This document shows positions 1 through 7,632 of a DNA stretch of 64,000 bases, in pieces (position 1 is the stretch's first letter; each line of letters begins with the position of its first letter). The stretch is from contig NZ_FSRA01000001.1 in NCBI RefSeq assembly GCF_900129465.1, positions 992,001 through 1,056,000 on the forward strand. Direction: 5' to 3'. The notes beneath the pieces were generated by a model that was given only the letters and a program-made list of their open reading frames with translations, made no database searches and was not told where the DNA came from. A program made the translations under genes and the position numbers. The DNA comes from Chitinophaga niabensis (lineage in GTDB: Bacteria; Bacteroidota; Bacteroidia; Chitinophagales; Chitinophagaceae).

Positions 1-891
1 ACCCGTGTATCCGGCCTGGCACTGGAATTACAGAACTCCCAGTGGATCTATGTGAACGGCGTGGTACTGGTATCGCCTACCGAATTAGGCATAGAAAGAG
101 ATGGCCCTATGGCCGCAGCGCTCCGTTTGCCTTATTATGCCGCTACCGCATGGTACCATAAAGCCTTACCGGCAGACCTTCAGCAGAAAGACCTGCCTGT
201 GATGTTACAGGAAGTAGAAGCATTTACCATCAAAGACTATATCCCTGCACTGGCAGAAGGTGGTTTTATCAGCGATGCCCGCAGGAAAGAGATAGCAGCT
301 AAAGTAGCCCGTTATGCCGGTATTTCCGAGAAGGCGGTACTGCAGAATAACCTGGATATCCCCACTGGTTTCTTCTGGAAGGAATTACTCCGTGAGCGTG
401 GTTATACGGTGGGGCGGCTGGATTCCCGCTACCTGGGTCTTGATCGTAAAGATGCAGGGCAGAATGTGGATTTCAACGCGGAATTAACCTCCTGGCTGCA
501 TTCCTTCACACCGGCGATCAATATGTACCTGAGAGAAGAACTGAACTATAAAACGGACCTGAAGTATTACATGTTCGGCCCCGTATTTCCATGGGATAAT
601 ACCGGCAACAGAACAGGAGAGAACTTAAGACAAGCCATGGCGCAGAACCCATACCTGCACGTACTGATCCAGAGTGGTTATTACGATGGCGCCTGCGATT
701 ATTTCAATGCGAAATACAGCATGTGGCAAATGGACCCAAGCGGCAAACTGAAAGACCGCCTCTCCTGGGAAGGCTATCGCAGCGGGCATATGATGTACCT
801 GCGTAAAGATGACCTCGCCACCAGTAACGAACATCTAAGGGAATTTATTCAGAAGTCTATTCCCAAACAGGGGCAGGCTGCAAAATATTAA
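1..891 (+). CDS. S10 family serine carboxypeptidase-like protein (5' end outside window)
   Basis: The reading frame is open from base 1, so this is the 3' part of a longer gene; a GTG at 52 is internal. Translation of bases 1-51 gives TRVSGLALELQNSQWIY, which in S10 peptidases directly follows the GESYG-type nucleophile motif, so the catalytic Ser should lie a few codons upstream of the window. The other two triad residues are visible: Asp in SGYYDGACDY (codon 685-687) and His in YRSGHMMY (codon 787-789). The family hydrolyses C-terminal residues of peptides. Bacteroidota members are usually exported, but the signal peptide cannot be seen here. A hairpin terminator follows the stop. Family assignment is confident; substrate unknown. 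Confidence 0.85.
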   Translation, partial: TRVSGLALELQNSQWIYVNGVVLVSPTELGIERDGPMAAALRLPYYAATAWYHKALPADLQQKDLPVMLQEVEAFTIKDYIPALAEGGFISDARRKEIAAKVARYAGISEKAVLQNNLDIPTGFFWKELLRERGYTVGRLDSRYLGLDRKDAGQNVDFNAELTSWLHSFTPAINMYLREELNYKTDLKYYMFGPVFPWDNTGNRTGENLRQAMAQNPYLHVLIQSGYYDGACDYFNAKYSMWQMDPSGKLKDRLSWEGYRSGHMMYLRKDDLATSNEHLREFIQKSIPKQGQAAKY

Positions 892-896
892 TAGAA

Positions 897-928
897 GAAC
901 GGCGCTTACACCAGGCGCCGTTCTTTTT
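897..928 (+). terminator. Rho-independent terminator after the S10 peptidase
   Basis: A 9-bp perfect stem (gaacggcgc 897-905 with gcgccgttc 915-923) is followed by a T tract. It begins six bases after the stop codon and closes the carboxypeptidase transcript. Confidence 0.8.
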
Positions 929-950
929 ATGTAGCCGCCGTTTGATCATT

Positions 951-1121
951 GATCAGTCTGCTATTGATGCCTACAATACCCCCATTGGACGGCAGGCACA
1001 AATTCACAGGGTTACTCCAAATGGAACACAAACAAATAAAGTTGGCCAAATGAAAGGCGCAACTGGAGCGGGTAACTTTAACATCGGATTGGATGCGCTT
1101 CGCAGATGGAGCGGATTCTAA
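951..1121 (+). pseudogene. 3' remnant of a larger gene (toxin-tip-like C-terminus)
   Basis: Bases 951-1121 read open for 56 codons ending in TAA, starting DQSAIDAYNTPIGRQ and ending GLDALRRWSGF. The peptide is rich in Gly, Asn and Gln, as in C-terminal tips of RHS/polymorphic toxins. The frame runs into the preceding terminator without a plausible start codon, so only the end of a gene seems to remain. It stops 12 bases before a small AT-rich lipoprotein gene, the spacing typical of a toxin tip and its immunity gene. That it is coding is inferred from composition and position; the toxin relationship is a hypothesis. Confidence 0.4.
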
Positions 1122-1133
1122 AAAACATTACTT

Positions 1134-1643
1134 ATGTGGAAAATTTTCGGAATTGGATTTATGCTATTATTAGCTGGTTGCTCAACGATGAAAAGGAGCA
1201 ATGTTATTCCTTATGTAGTGGATCTGAATACGGAGAAATCTATTTATAATGAGATATTGAGAACAAAGGAAGATATAGCTTTCTTTGTTGAACACCTTTC
1301 AGACGAAACATTAAAATTTCATCTCGCCACATTATATCAAAAAGAATTTATTCAATCAAATAGGAAACTATTTATCAATGATAAATTTTATCCCATTGTT
1401 TTTGATAGTGATTATTGGTTTTATTCAAAAATAAAAGCAAATAAACCTGTCGTTACTATTGAAGAACGGAAGTATGTTTATAAAGAAATACCTATGCCGA
1501 GTATCCAGGAAAGGGAAAAGAGCCCTCATTCATATGGTTATCCAAAAAAGATATCGGTCATCGATCATAGTATTTACTGGATAGTTGATAAAAAAGGGAA
1601 GCTCATAAAAACGAATTCCATTCCCGAGTCCGGAGGGCATTGA
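1134..1643 (+). CDS. Small lipoprotein of unknown function (possible immunity protein)
   Basis: The 169-residue product starts with a short hydrophobic signal and the lipobox LLAGC (Cys16), so it should be lipid-anchored. The mature part is charged and mixed alpha/beta in character, with no domain I recognise. Base composition is clearly more AT-rich than its neighbours, suggesting acquisition by transfer. It lies 12 bases after the orphan C-terminal fragment at 951-1121. A lipid-anchored immunity protein kept after the cognate toxin was lost would fit this arrangement, but nothing in the protein itself proves it. Confidence 0.6.
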   Translation: MWKIFGIGFMLLLAGCSTMKRSNVIPYVVDLNTEKSIYNEILRTKEDIAFFVEHLSDETLKFHLATLYQKEFIQSNRKLFINDKFYPIVFDSDYWFYSKIKANKPVVTIEERKYVYKEIPMPSIQEREKSPHSYGYPKKISVIDHSIYWIVDKKGKLIKTNSIPESGGH

Positions 1644-1742
1644 ATATATCCTTAACGGGTGAATTTACAGGATGAAACTCATTATTATCCCTTTGGGTTG
1701 ACCATGAGTGGGATCAGTTCGAAAGCTGCGGGGTCGTTGGGA

Positions 1743-2819
1743 TCAGAACAAACTCAACTGCGCCGTTTCAGGAGGTTGCTCTTCTCCAAAATTGGATAAG
1801 GTGATCCCCAGCAGCCTGATCTTTTTGTCCTCCGGCTCTGTTTTAAGCAGTAATTGTTTTGCAACAGCTGCAATAGTGGGCAGATCATTGATGCCCTGGG
1901 CTAAGGACTGATTCCGGGTGATCTGTTTAAAATCGCTGTATTTGATCTTCAGGGTAACTGTTCTGCCTTTCAGCTGATACCGCTCCAGCCTGTTGGCCAC
2001 CGTTACGGCTATCTTATCCAATTCCGCATTCATTTCTTCTATGAGGGTAAGGTCATAGGCAAACGTATCTTCTGCCCCCACGGATTTAGTTTCCCGGTGT
2101 GGCTCCACCGCCCTGTCGTCTATCCCTCTTACGATCTTGTAATAAAAGCGGCCGGATTTGCCGAAGTATTGCACCAGTTCATTCTCTGAAAGTTTCTTCA
2201 GGTCTTTGCCCGTATGCAGGTTCATACTCTTCATTTTATCTGCCGTTACTTTTCCCACACCAAAGAATTTCTCCACCGGCAAATTCTCCATAAAAGATTC
2301 CACCTGCGAAGGCGCAATGAAAGTAAGGCCATCCGGTTTCTGCATATCCGAAGCAATCTTAGCTACGAATTTATTGATGGATACACCGGCAGAAGCAGTC
2401 AGCTGCAGCTCTTCCCTGATAGCCTGTTTGATCTGTTGCGCAATGGCAATGGCGGAACCGATCTGCTGTTTGTCTTCCGTAACATCCAGGTAGGCTTCAT
2501 CGAGAGAGAGGGGTTCAATGAGGTCTGTATACCTGCTGAAGATCTCCCGTACGCTTTGGGATACTTCTTTGTAAGCGGCAAAACGTGGCCGTACAAAAAT
2601 GAGATGGGGGCATAATTGAAGGGCTCTTTTGGAAGGCATGGCAGAACGCACACCAAATTTCCGGGCTTCATAACTGCAGGTGGCCACCACGCCACCTCTT
2701 CCTTCCGGAGAACCTCCCACTGCAATGGCTTTCCCCCGGTATTCCGGATTGTCGCGCTGCTCTACAGATGCATAGAATGCATCCATGTCGATATGAATGA
2801 TCTTACGTTGCACGGACAT
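1743..2819 (-). CDS. dinB: DNA polymerase IV (Y-family translesion polymerase)
   Basis: Error-prone polymerase that bypasses damaged template bases. The N-terminal palm motif IDMDAFYASVEQ and the catalytic SLDEAYLDVT (metal-binding Asp-Glu) are intact, followed by SAGVSINKFVAKIASD, the thumb, and the little-finger domain. The protein ends in QLSLF, a canonical sliding-clamp-binding peptide. The start is set at the Met of MSVQRKIIHIDMD (2819); the open frame continues upstream to 2861, but those codons precede the conserved fold and overlap the divergent hxlR promoter. The length of about 358 residues is normal. It diverges from an HxlR regulator with about 40 bases between starts. Confidence 0.95.
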   Translation of the reverse strand: MSVQRKIIHIDMDAFYASVEQRDNPEYRGKAIAVGGSPEGRGGVVATCSYEARKFGVRSAMPSKRALQLCPHLIFVRPRFAAYKEVSQSVREIFSRYTDLIEPLSLDEAYLDVTEDKQQIGSAIAIAQQIKQAIREELQLTASAGVSINKFVAKIASDMQKPDGLTFIAPSQVESFMENLPVEKFFGVGKVTADKMKSMNLHTGKDLKKLSENELVQYFGKSGRFYYKIVRGIDDRAVEPHRETKSVGAEDTFAYDLTLIEEMNAELDKIAVTVANRLERYQLKGRTVTLKIKYSDFKQITRNQSLAQGINDLPTIAAVAKQLLLKTEPEDKKIRLLGITLSNFGEEQPPETAQLSLF

Positions 2820-2838
2820 AGGTGCAATATACATATCG

Positions 2839-2846
2839 TATCTTTG
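2839..2846 (+). promoter_or_regulatory. -7 box (TATCTTTG) for the HxlR regulator gene
   Basis: TATCTTTG matches the Bacteroidota TAnnTTTG -7 consensus exactly and lies 14 bases before the ATG at 2861. This placement favours 2861 over the GTG at 2822 as the start of the HxlR gene, since 2822 is upstream of the predicted transcription start. No clear -33 TTTG was found at the usual spacing. Confidence 0.5.
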
Positions 2847-2860
2847 ATAAAACGGGAACA

Positions 2861-3223
2861 ATGATAAATGAAGGAATCTGTTCGGTAGATTATGCTTTCC
2901 AGCGCATTGGCGGAAAATACAAAGGGCGCATTATCTGGGCATTGAAAGATAAGGTGATGCGGTATGGTGAACTGAAGAGATATGTGCAGGGAATAACCCC
3001 TAAAATGCTCACGCAGGCATTGCGGGAATTGGAGGAAGATGGGCTGGTACAAAGAACGGTTTACCCGGAAGTACTTCCCCGGGTTGAATACCTTCTCACC
3101 GGGGAAGCGAAAGAATTGATCCCTTTCATTGAACTGCTGAGCTGCTGGGCAGAAAAACAAATGCAAAAACGAGGCATTCCTTCTATGGTACAGCATGCAA
3201 GGCCCATGAAAAAGGCGATGTAA
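2861..3223 (+). CDS. HxlR-family winged-helix transcriptional regulator
   Basis: The 120-residue protein begins MINEGICSVDYAFQRIGGKYKGRIIWAL, the usual HxlR N-terminus with a Cys followed by the first winged-helix helices. ITPKMLTQALRELEEDGLV is the recognition-helix region, and VYPEVLPRVEYLLT forms the wing. HxlR proteins are dimeric DNA-binding regulators that often respond to electrophiles or redox through the N-terminal Cys and usually control a neighbouring gene. The closest divergent gene is dinB, a candidate target by position only. The start at 2861 is chosen from the family N-terminus and the -7 box. Confidence 0.9.
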   Translation: MINEGICSVDYAFQRIGGKYKGRIIWALKDKVMRYGELKRYVQGITPKMLTQALRELEEDGLVQRTVYPEVLPRVEYLLTGEAKELIPFIELLSCWAEKQMQKRGIPSMVQHARPMKKAM

Positions 3224-3224
3224 A

Positions 3225-3539
3225 TTACCTTGACTGGTAACGTGGCATTACCAGTAGTTTCACTACCGTGTGGGCTACTGCGGATAATACCAGTACCACC
3301 ACAATAATGAGCCAGCGTTTTACCGGTGTGTCAAATACATCAATAATGTCTGATTCTCCTTTTCCTGCAAAAAGCAATGCCATAGCAAAGGCCAGCGCTC
3401 CGCAGATCCAGAGGGTGAGGTGCGACCAGAAATATTTGGTCTTGTTGTAGCCACTTTTTCCAAATGAGGTGAATAGCAATAAAACGTGTGCAACAAAGAA
3501 TGCAGCTGCTGCAATAGCTAACAATGTGAATGGAGTCAT
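3225..3539 (-). CDS. Small integral membrane protein
   Basis: 104 residues with three hydrophobic segments: about 4-26 (AIAAAAFFVAHVLLLF), 39-60 (LTLWICGALAFAMALLF) and 75-96 (LIIVVVLVLSAVAHTVV). Arg/Lys-rich ends point to an inner-membrane protein with short loops. No catalytic or binding motif is evident and I do not recognise the family. Its 3' end is one base from the convergent hxlR gene, with no terminator between them. Confidence 0.7.
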   Translation of the reverse strand: MTPFTLLAIAAAAFFVAHVLLLFTSFGKSGYNKTKYFWSHLTLWICGALAFAMALLFAGKGESDIIDVFDTPVKRWLIIVVVLVLSAVAHTVVKLLVMPRYQSR

Positions 3540-3593
3540 AGTGTACAGTGTTTTTTGGATATGATATATATAAATATAATTAAATTCCTGTCA

Positions 3594-4253
3594 CTACAAA
3601 ACCTTCAGTGCTATCTTACGGTAATAAATATCGGCCCCCTCACTTTGAATAGCGATCTTTCCTGAGCGTACACTGGCATCTTCCGCCTCATTTACGATCA
3701 CGCCATTTACGATATGTGTGCATTTTCCTTTCAGGGAGATCACTTCTATGCGGTTCCATTCCCCGGTGGGTTTTTCTGCATCCTTTTTCTTTACAATGTG
3801 GGTGTTTTTTGTAGCCGGGGAACGTACACCATCTATGATGGCCGTAACACTGTCTATCAGCCAGAAATCGCCGCAATCCTTTTCCTGGATCTGGCATTCC
3901 ACTGCGCGGGGCCATACTTTGTCGTTACCCACGGTATGGTATAAGATACCGTTATCGCGTACTACCTTTTCCCTGGGGGGCCATTTGTTATTCCCCCATT
4001 TGAATTCCACCACCAGGTGAAAGTCGCTATAGGTTTTTTCGGTAGCGATATAACCGAACTCTTTGCCGGTGATATACAACATGCCATCCTGTACGGAGAA
4101 GACCTTATCCACATCATTATCCTTTCCTTTCGACTTAATAAAGGAATACCATCCGCTGAGGTCTTTTCCGTTGAATAAGGGTGAAAAATCCTGGGCATTA
4201 GCTCCCATGAAAGAGAGGAGCAGGAAAGACAATAAAATGCTTTTGCTGTTCAT
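3594..4253 (-). CDS. DUF1080 (3-keto-disaccharide hydrolase-like) exported protein
   Basis: Starts at MNSKSILLSFLLLSFMGANAQ (ATG at 4253), a clear signal peptide with Ala-x-Ala cleavage site; longer upstream frames would bury it. The mature part begins DFSPLFNGKDLSGWY and contains WKGNNKWPPREK-type and IYYRKIALKVL-like strands typical of the DUF1080 concanavalin-like beta-sandwich. Family members act on carbohydrates in the periplasm or outside the cell, and some are reported as 3-keto-glycoside hydrolases. Total length is 219 residues, a single-domain form. The gene stands alone with a divergent DUF4251 gene upstream, so the substrate cannot be read from context. Confidence 0.88.
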   Translation of the reverse strand: MNSKSILLSFLLLSFMGANAQDFSPLFNGKDLSGWYSFIKSKGKDNDVDKVFSVQDGMLYITGKEFGYIATEKTYSDFHLVVEFKWGNNKWPPREKVVRDNGILYHTVGNDKVWPRAVECQIQEKDCGDFWLIDSVTAIIDGVRSPATKNTHIVKKKDAEKPTGEWNRIEVISLKGKCTHIVNGVIVNEAEDASVRSGKIAIQSEGADIYYRKIALKVL

Positions 4254-4353
4254 AACTGGAATTTTAACAAAATAATTATTATTTAGGAATTGTATGGAAC
4301 ATTTGTGGCCTGCGTTTTGTTTTATAAGGCAAAAAAGGAATAAATCCAATCAT

Positions 4354-4866
4354 ATGAAGTACATCAAAACTATACCGGTCCTGTTGTTACTTTTAGTGCT
4401 GGGAGTTGGATCATTTGCCCAGACCAGCGTAAAGCCCAAAGAATCCGAAAAAGCAAAGAAGATAAAAGAACTCATCAGCAACCGGAACTATCAGTTCCAG
4501 GCACAGACCGTTTTTCCCATGTCAGGCCGTACGCGGCAGATAGCGGGAGAGGGGTATGATGTAACTGTTTCCAGGGATACGGTGAACTCCTATCTGCCTT
4601 ATTTCGGCCGTGCTTATGCTGCGCCGATAGATCCTTCGAAAGGTGGTATACAGTTCATTTCCAAAGATTTCGAATACACAGAATCACCGGGTAAGAAAGG
4701 TGGATGGGATATCACCATCAAACCAAAGGATGTTCGGGATGTGCAGCAATTCTTCCTTTCTGTTTCTGAAGATGGTTATGCCTCTTTGCAGGTGACCAGC
4801 ACTAACCGGCAGGCGATCTCTTTTAATGGGATCATTGCAGAAAAGCGTTCCAGGAAAAAGAAATAA
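4354..4866 (+). CDS. DUF4251 domain-containing exported protein
   Basis: The product begins MKYIKTIPVLLLLLVLGVGSFAQ, a signal peptide ending in Ala-Gln; the ATG at 4354 is preferred over the upstream in-frame Met at 4294. The body carries the DUF4251 pattern: NRNYQFQAQTVFP, then YFGRAYAAP, GGIQFISKDFEY, and a final FNGIIAEKR strand. The family is common and uncharacterised in Bacteroidota and is thought to form a small beta-rich periplasmic or outer-membrane protein. The 170-residue length is normal. A terminator follows at 4889. Confidence 0.88.
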   Translation: MKYIKTIPVLLLLLVLGVGSFAQTSVKPKESEKAKKIKELISNRNYQFQAQTVFPMSGRTRQIAGEGYDVTVSRDTVNSYLPYFGRAYAAPIDPSKGGIQFISKDFEYTESPGKKGGWDITIKPKDVRDVQQFFLSVSEDGYASLQVTSTNRQAISFNGIIAEKRSRKKK

Positions 4867-4888
4867 ACAGGATGGTCAACGAATAAGA

Positions 4889-4916
4889 AAGCCGGGTTTC
4901 GATCCGGCTTTTTTTA
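4889..4916 (+). terminator. Rho-independent terminator after the DUF4251 gene
   Basis: agccgg (4890-4895) pairs with ccggct (4904-4909), followed by a run of T. It lies 23 bases after the DUF4251 stop codon. Confidence 0.75.
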
Positions 4917-4956
4917 TGGGCGGAGCCGGTGTTTTTCTGTTTTCAGCTAAACCAGA

Positions 4957-5028
4957 CTGCCAGCCTTATCAGTGGGCTGGCAGCATGTATACATGGATTT
5001 AGATTTTGGTGTTGCCCTCAGGGGGCAA
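4957..5028. repeat. Two consecutive inverted repeats between convergent genes
   Basis: The first is a 9-bp perfect arm pair (ctgccagcc 4957-4965, ggctggcag 4975-4983). The second is ttgccc 5012-5017 with gggcaa 5023-5028. Neither has a strong T tract on either strand. They sit between the DUF4251 terminator and the end of the DUF2341 gene and may help end that gene's transcript or stabilise its 3' end. Confidence 0.5.
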
Positions 5029-5062
5029 TCGTTTCCATAAATTACATAAAATTTTCCATATG

Positions 5063-6214
5063 TTAATGCCTTTTCTGTGTTTTTCCGAACCGGAGTAATA
5101 CAGATCCTTCCCGCTGACTTTCGTAATCCAGTTTTATCCAGTTTTCATCCTTCGCTACTTTTAAAACCCTGGCTTCGTCCAGTAATCCATCCCAAAAACG
5201 CCCTTTATCCGGGAACTGACTTTGGTTACCGATGCCAACAGGATGATCGTCCGACTTCCATTCCACATCAAATTTCTCCACCTTGTCCAACACCCCGTTC
5301 ACATAGAGCTTTACATAAGGGTAATCGTGTACGCCGGTAAGGTGGAACCATTTGCCGGTGACCATATCCGTTTTACCTACTACGCAGAGGTCTCCTTTGG
5401 GTTGTTGCTCCACGCAGATCTCTATCAGTTCTGCTGCCGGTTTATGCCAGTACCTTGGCCCAAACTTCTGCAAACGCCATGAATTATCGCCTTTCGCAAA
5501 CATGGTTTCATAACCGGGGCCTATCCGTTTAGCTTCATCACCTTTATTGGCATAACTGCGGGCTTTTGCCCAGATGGAAAAGGTGAGCTTTCTTGTAAGG
5601 TCAAAGAGTTTGCGTTTATCGGAGTCTATTTTGATCCATTGCTGATCTTCATAGTTGAATTGTTGTGCTTTACCAATAATGCCATCTGTAGCGGTCCAGG
5701 GCTTCATATTTACACCGGTGGCATCTGCTGCGTTATCCGTAGCATCTTTATAACCTTCCGGCAAAGTATTACCGGGTTCATTCAAATGCCATACCCCCAC
5801 AAAGCCATCTTTACCGGCGAAGATCTCTTTGCTGTGATCTTCATCAGGGGCCTGTTCATTTCCCCAATGCATATAGATGACCTGTGTGGCATTATTGCCT
5901 TTTACGACGGGTACCTTTACCCATACGAGGGCCTTTTTGTTCACAGGGTCCCACCATTCAATGCTGTGAGGGAGAAAGGTAGTACCATCCGAAAAACGGA
6001 TGTCTGCCCCATTGGCTTTTGCCTGCGGGAAATCGAAATTCTGCATAGTGAGCGTAACGGCAAGGGGGAAGTCCTTTACGTCGCCGCTTACATTGGCGCC
6101 GTTGGGAGAGGTGTTTAGCTTGATCTCTTTATAGTATTGCCAGGCGGAGGTTTCCTGAGATAATGCAGGATAACAGATACAATAGGATAATAAGAATAAG
6201 ACAAGATGTTTCAT
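5063..6214 (-). CDS. DUF2341/LamG-like exported carbohydrate-binding protein
   Basis: Start at MKHLVLFLLSYCICYPALSQ (6214), a signal peptide; the frame extends upstream without support. Residues about 25-140 are a DUF2341 module (YYKEIKLNTSPNGANV, FDFPQAKANGADIRFSDGT, WVKVPVV, YMHWGN). Residues about 150-370 are a concanavalin-like LamG module (GVWHLNEPG, LTFSIWAKARSY, WFHLTGVHDYPYVKLYVNGV, WDGLLDEARVLKVAKDENWI). This pairing is common in exported Bacteroidota proteins that bind polysaccharide or the cell surface. No catalytic site was recognised. It diverges from the barrel gene at 6305. Confidence 0.85.
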   Translation of the reverse strand: MKHLVLFLLSYCICYPALSQETSAWQYYKEIKLNTSPNGANVSGDVKDFPLAVTLTMQNFDFPQAKANGADIRFSDGTTFLPHSIEWWDPVNKKALVWVKVPVVKGNNATQVIYMHWGNEQAPDEDHSKEIFAGKDGFVGVWHLNEPGNTLPEGYKDATDNAADATGVNMKPWTATDGIIGKAQQFNYEDQQWIKIDSDKRKLFDLTRKLTFSIWAKARSYANKGDEAKRIGPGYETMFAKGDNSWRLQKFGPRYWHKPAAELIEICVEQQPKGDLCVVGKTDMVTGKWFHLTGVHDYPYVKLYVNGVLDKVEKFDVEWKSDDHPVGIGNQSQFPDKGRFWDGLLDEARVLKVAKDENWIKLDYESQREGSVLLRFGKTQKRH

Positions 6215-6304
6215 TAATTGGAAGATACTAACTAATTTCTTTAGGGGGAATTGCAAATAAGTAATACATTCGTAATCAGTAACATAACCTCATAATATCC
6301 TGAA

Positions 6305-6799
6305 ATGAAAAACAAATTCTCCGCGCTCATCGCGCTACTGTTGATCTGCAGTTTGGCAAGCCATGCACAATTAAAACGTTTCAGTCTCGGCCCATATGTT
6401 GAAGCAGGTTTCCCGGTGGGTGATCTCAGTAAAACGCATAACACGGGTTACGGTGTGGGCCTCGGGGCAGACATTAAACTGATCAAAGGGTTTGGTGTAA
6501 CAGGCTCCGTTGGGTACATGCGGTTTGGTGGACAAAAAGATGCACAGAACAATAAATATCCCGCTGTTTCTGCGGTACCTGTAAGGTTGGGTATCAAATA
6601 CCAGCTGGTATCTATCCTTTATGTGAAACTGGAAAGCGGTGCTTCTACGTATACCGGCGATGATTCAGGCGCAGCTTTTATTCTTGCGCCGGGTATTGGT
6701 ATCCGTGTGTTGGGGCTGGATGTTGCTGCCAAGTACGAAACCTGGATCAAAAGCGGGAACATCGGTTTCTTCGGTTTGAAAGCCGGATTTAACTTCTAA
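6305..6799 (+). CDS. Outer-membrane beta-barrel protein
   Basis: 164 residues starting MKNKFSALIALLLICSLASHAQ, a signal peptide. The rest alternates Gly and aromatic residues in strand-like blocks (FSLGPYVEAGFPVGD, GYGVGLGADIKLIKGFGVTGSVGYMRFGG, VKLESGASTY, GIGIRVLGLDVAAKYETW) and ends in Phe (LKAGFNF), as outer-membrane barrel proteins do for BAM recognition. It is a small porin/OmpA-barrel-like protein of about eight strands; ligand unknown. Confidence 0.85.
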   Translation: MKNKFSALIALLLICSLASHAQLKRFSLGPYVEAGFPVGDLSKTHNTGYGVGLGADIKLIKGFGVTGSVGYMRFGGQKDAQNNKYPAVSAVPVRLGIKYQLVSILYVKLESGASTYTGDDSGAAFILAPGIGIRVLGLDVAAKYETWIKSGNIGFFGLKAGFNF

Positions 6800-6820
6800 C
6801 CTGTTTGCTGTAAATAAGAA

Positions 6821-6865
6821 AAGCCTTTTAAAAGAGCATTGTATCTCTTTTAAAAGGCTTTTTGG
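6821..6865. terminator. Bidirectional terminator between barrel and FrnE-like genes
   Basis: A 16-bp stem (aagccttttaaaagag 6821-6836, ctcttttaaaaggctt 6845-6860) has T runs on the plus strand and A runs on the other side, so it can serve both convergent genes. Confidence 0.85.
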
Positions 6866-6902
6866 CTTGGATATAGCGAAGGTGTTTATTTATCACCATT
6901 CA

Positions 6903-7598
6903 TTACACAGTGCAGGAACCATCTTCGCAGGTCTCACCCTTATCGCCGGTCCGGATCAGTTCCACCGGAGGGTGGGTTTCTTCCCATACCTTTTGCAGGG
7001 TTTGTGTAAAGGCATCTACGGGCTGTGCGCCTGATACGGCATACTTCATGTCAAACACAAAGAACGGCACACCACGAATGCCCAGTGATTGTGCGTCCGC
7101 TTCATCTTTCCTTACTTCCTTTGTGTAGGCATCGCTGTTCAGCACTTCTGTTGCATCCAGCCCAAGGTCTTTCGCGATAGCCAGGAGTGTTTCCTTGTTG
7201 CTGATATGTTTTCCTTCCATGAAATAGGCTGAGAACAAACGTTCTTCCATTTCATCCTGTTTACCATGCTGTGCCGCAAACTGGATCAGGCGGTGTGCAT
7301 CAAATGTATTGGTAGGAATTACTTTGTCGAACTCAAAAGCAAGGCCGGCCTTTTCGCCGGATGCTGCTACCCTGTCTGTATTCTCAATAGCCTGCTCGCG
7401 GGACATACCATATTTGCGGGCCAGTAAAGTGTATTGGTCTTCTTTATTATCCCTGGACGCATTCGGGTCCAGTTCAAAATTATGCCAGGTCACTTCTACC
7501 TCATTCTTATGAGGGAATTGCTCCAATGCCGCCTCCAGGTGTCTTTTTCCAATATAGCAGAACGGGCATGCCACATCAGACCAGATATCGATCTTCAT
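6903..7598 (-). CDS. DsbA-family oxidoreductase, FrnE-like
   Basis: The protein begins MKIDIWSDVACPFCYIGKRHLE: a thioredoxin-fold first strand followed by a CPFC active site, the FrnE/2-hydroxychromene isomerase-like branch of DsbA. An inserted helical domain follows, then RGVPFFVFDMKYAVSGAQP with the cis-Pro loop of the thioredoxin fold. There is no signal peptide, so it should act in the cytoplasm as a disulfide oxidoreductase/isomerase. The start at 7598 is supported by family length (231 residues) and by a perfect -7 box just upstream; longer starts would begin inside or upstream of that promoter. Its C-terminal GETCEDGSCTV adds two further cysteines. Confidence 0.88.
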   Translation of the reverse strand: MKIDIWSDVACPFCYIGKRHLEAALEQFPHKNEVEVTWHNFELDPNASRDNKEDQYTLLARKYGMSREQAIENTDRVAASGEKAGLAFEFDKVIPTNTFDAHRLIQFAAQHGKQDEMEERLFSAYFMEGKHISNKETLLAIAKDLGLDATEVLNSDAYTKEVRKDEADAQSLGIRGVPFFVFDMKYAVSGAQPVDAFTQTLQKVWEETHPPVELIRTGDKGETCEDGSCTV

Positions 7599-7618
7599 AC
7601 GCATCAATTTTAAGGGTA

Positions 7619-7626
7619 CAAATTTA
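7619..7626 (-). promoter_or_regulatory. -7 box (TAAATTTG) for the FrnE-like gene
   Basis: On the minus strand TAAATTTG matches TAnnTTTG exactly, 21 bases before the start codon at 7598 and directly beside the end of the upstream gene (7633). The gene therefore probably has its own promoter. Confidence 0.5.
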
Positions 7627-7632
7627 CGCATT

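Noticed and set aside
5639..6118. A 159-codon plus-strand frame
   Set aside because: Opposite the DUF2341/LamG gene, whose signal peptide and two domains are clear.
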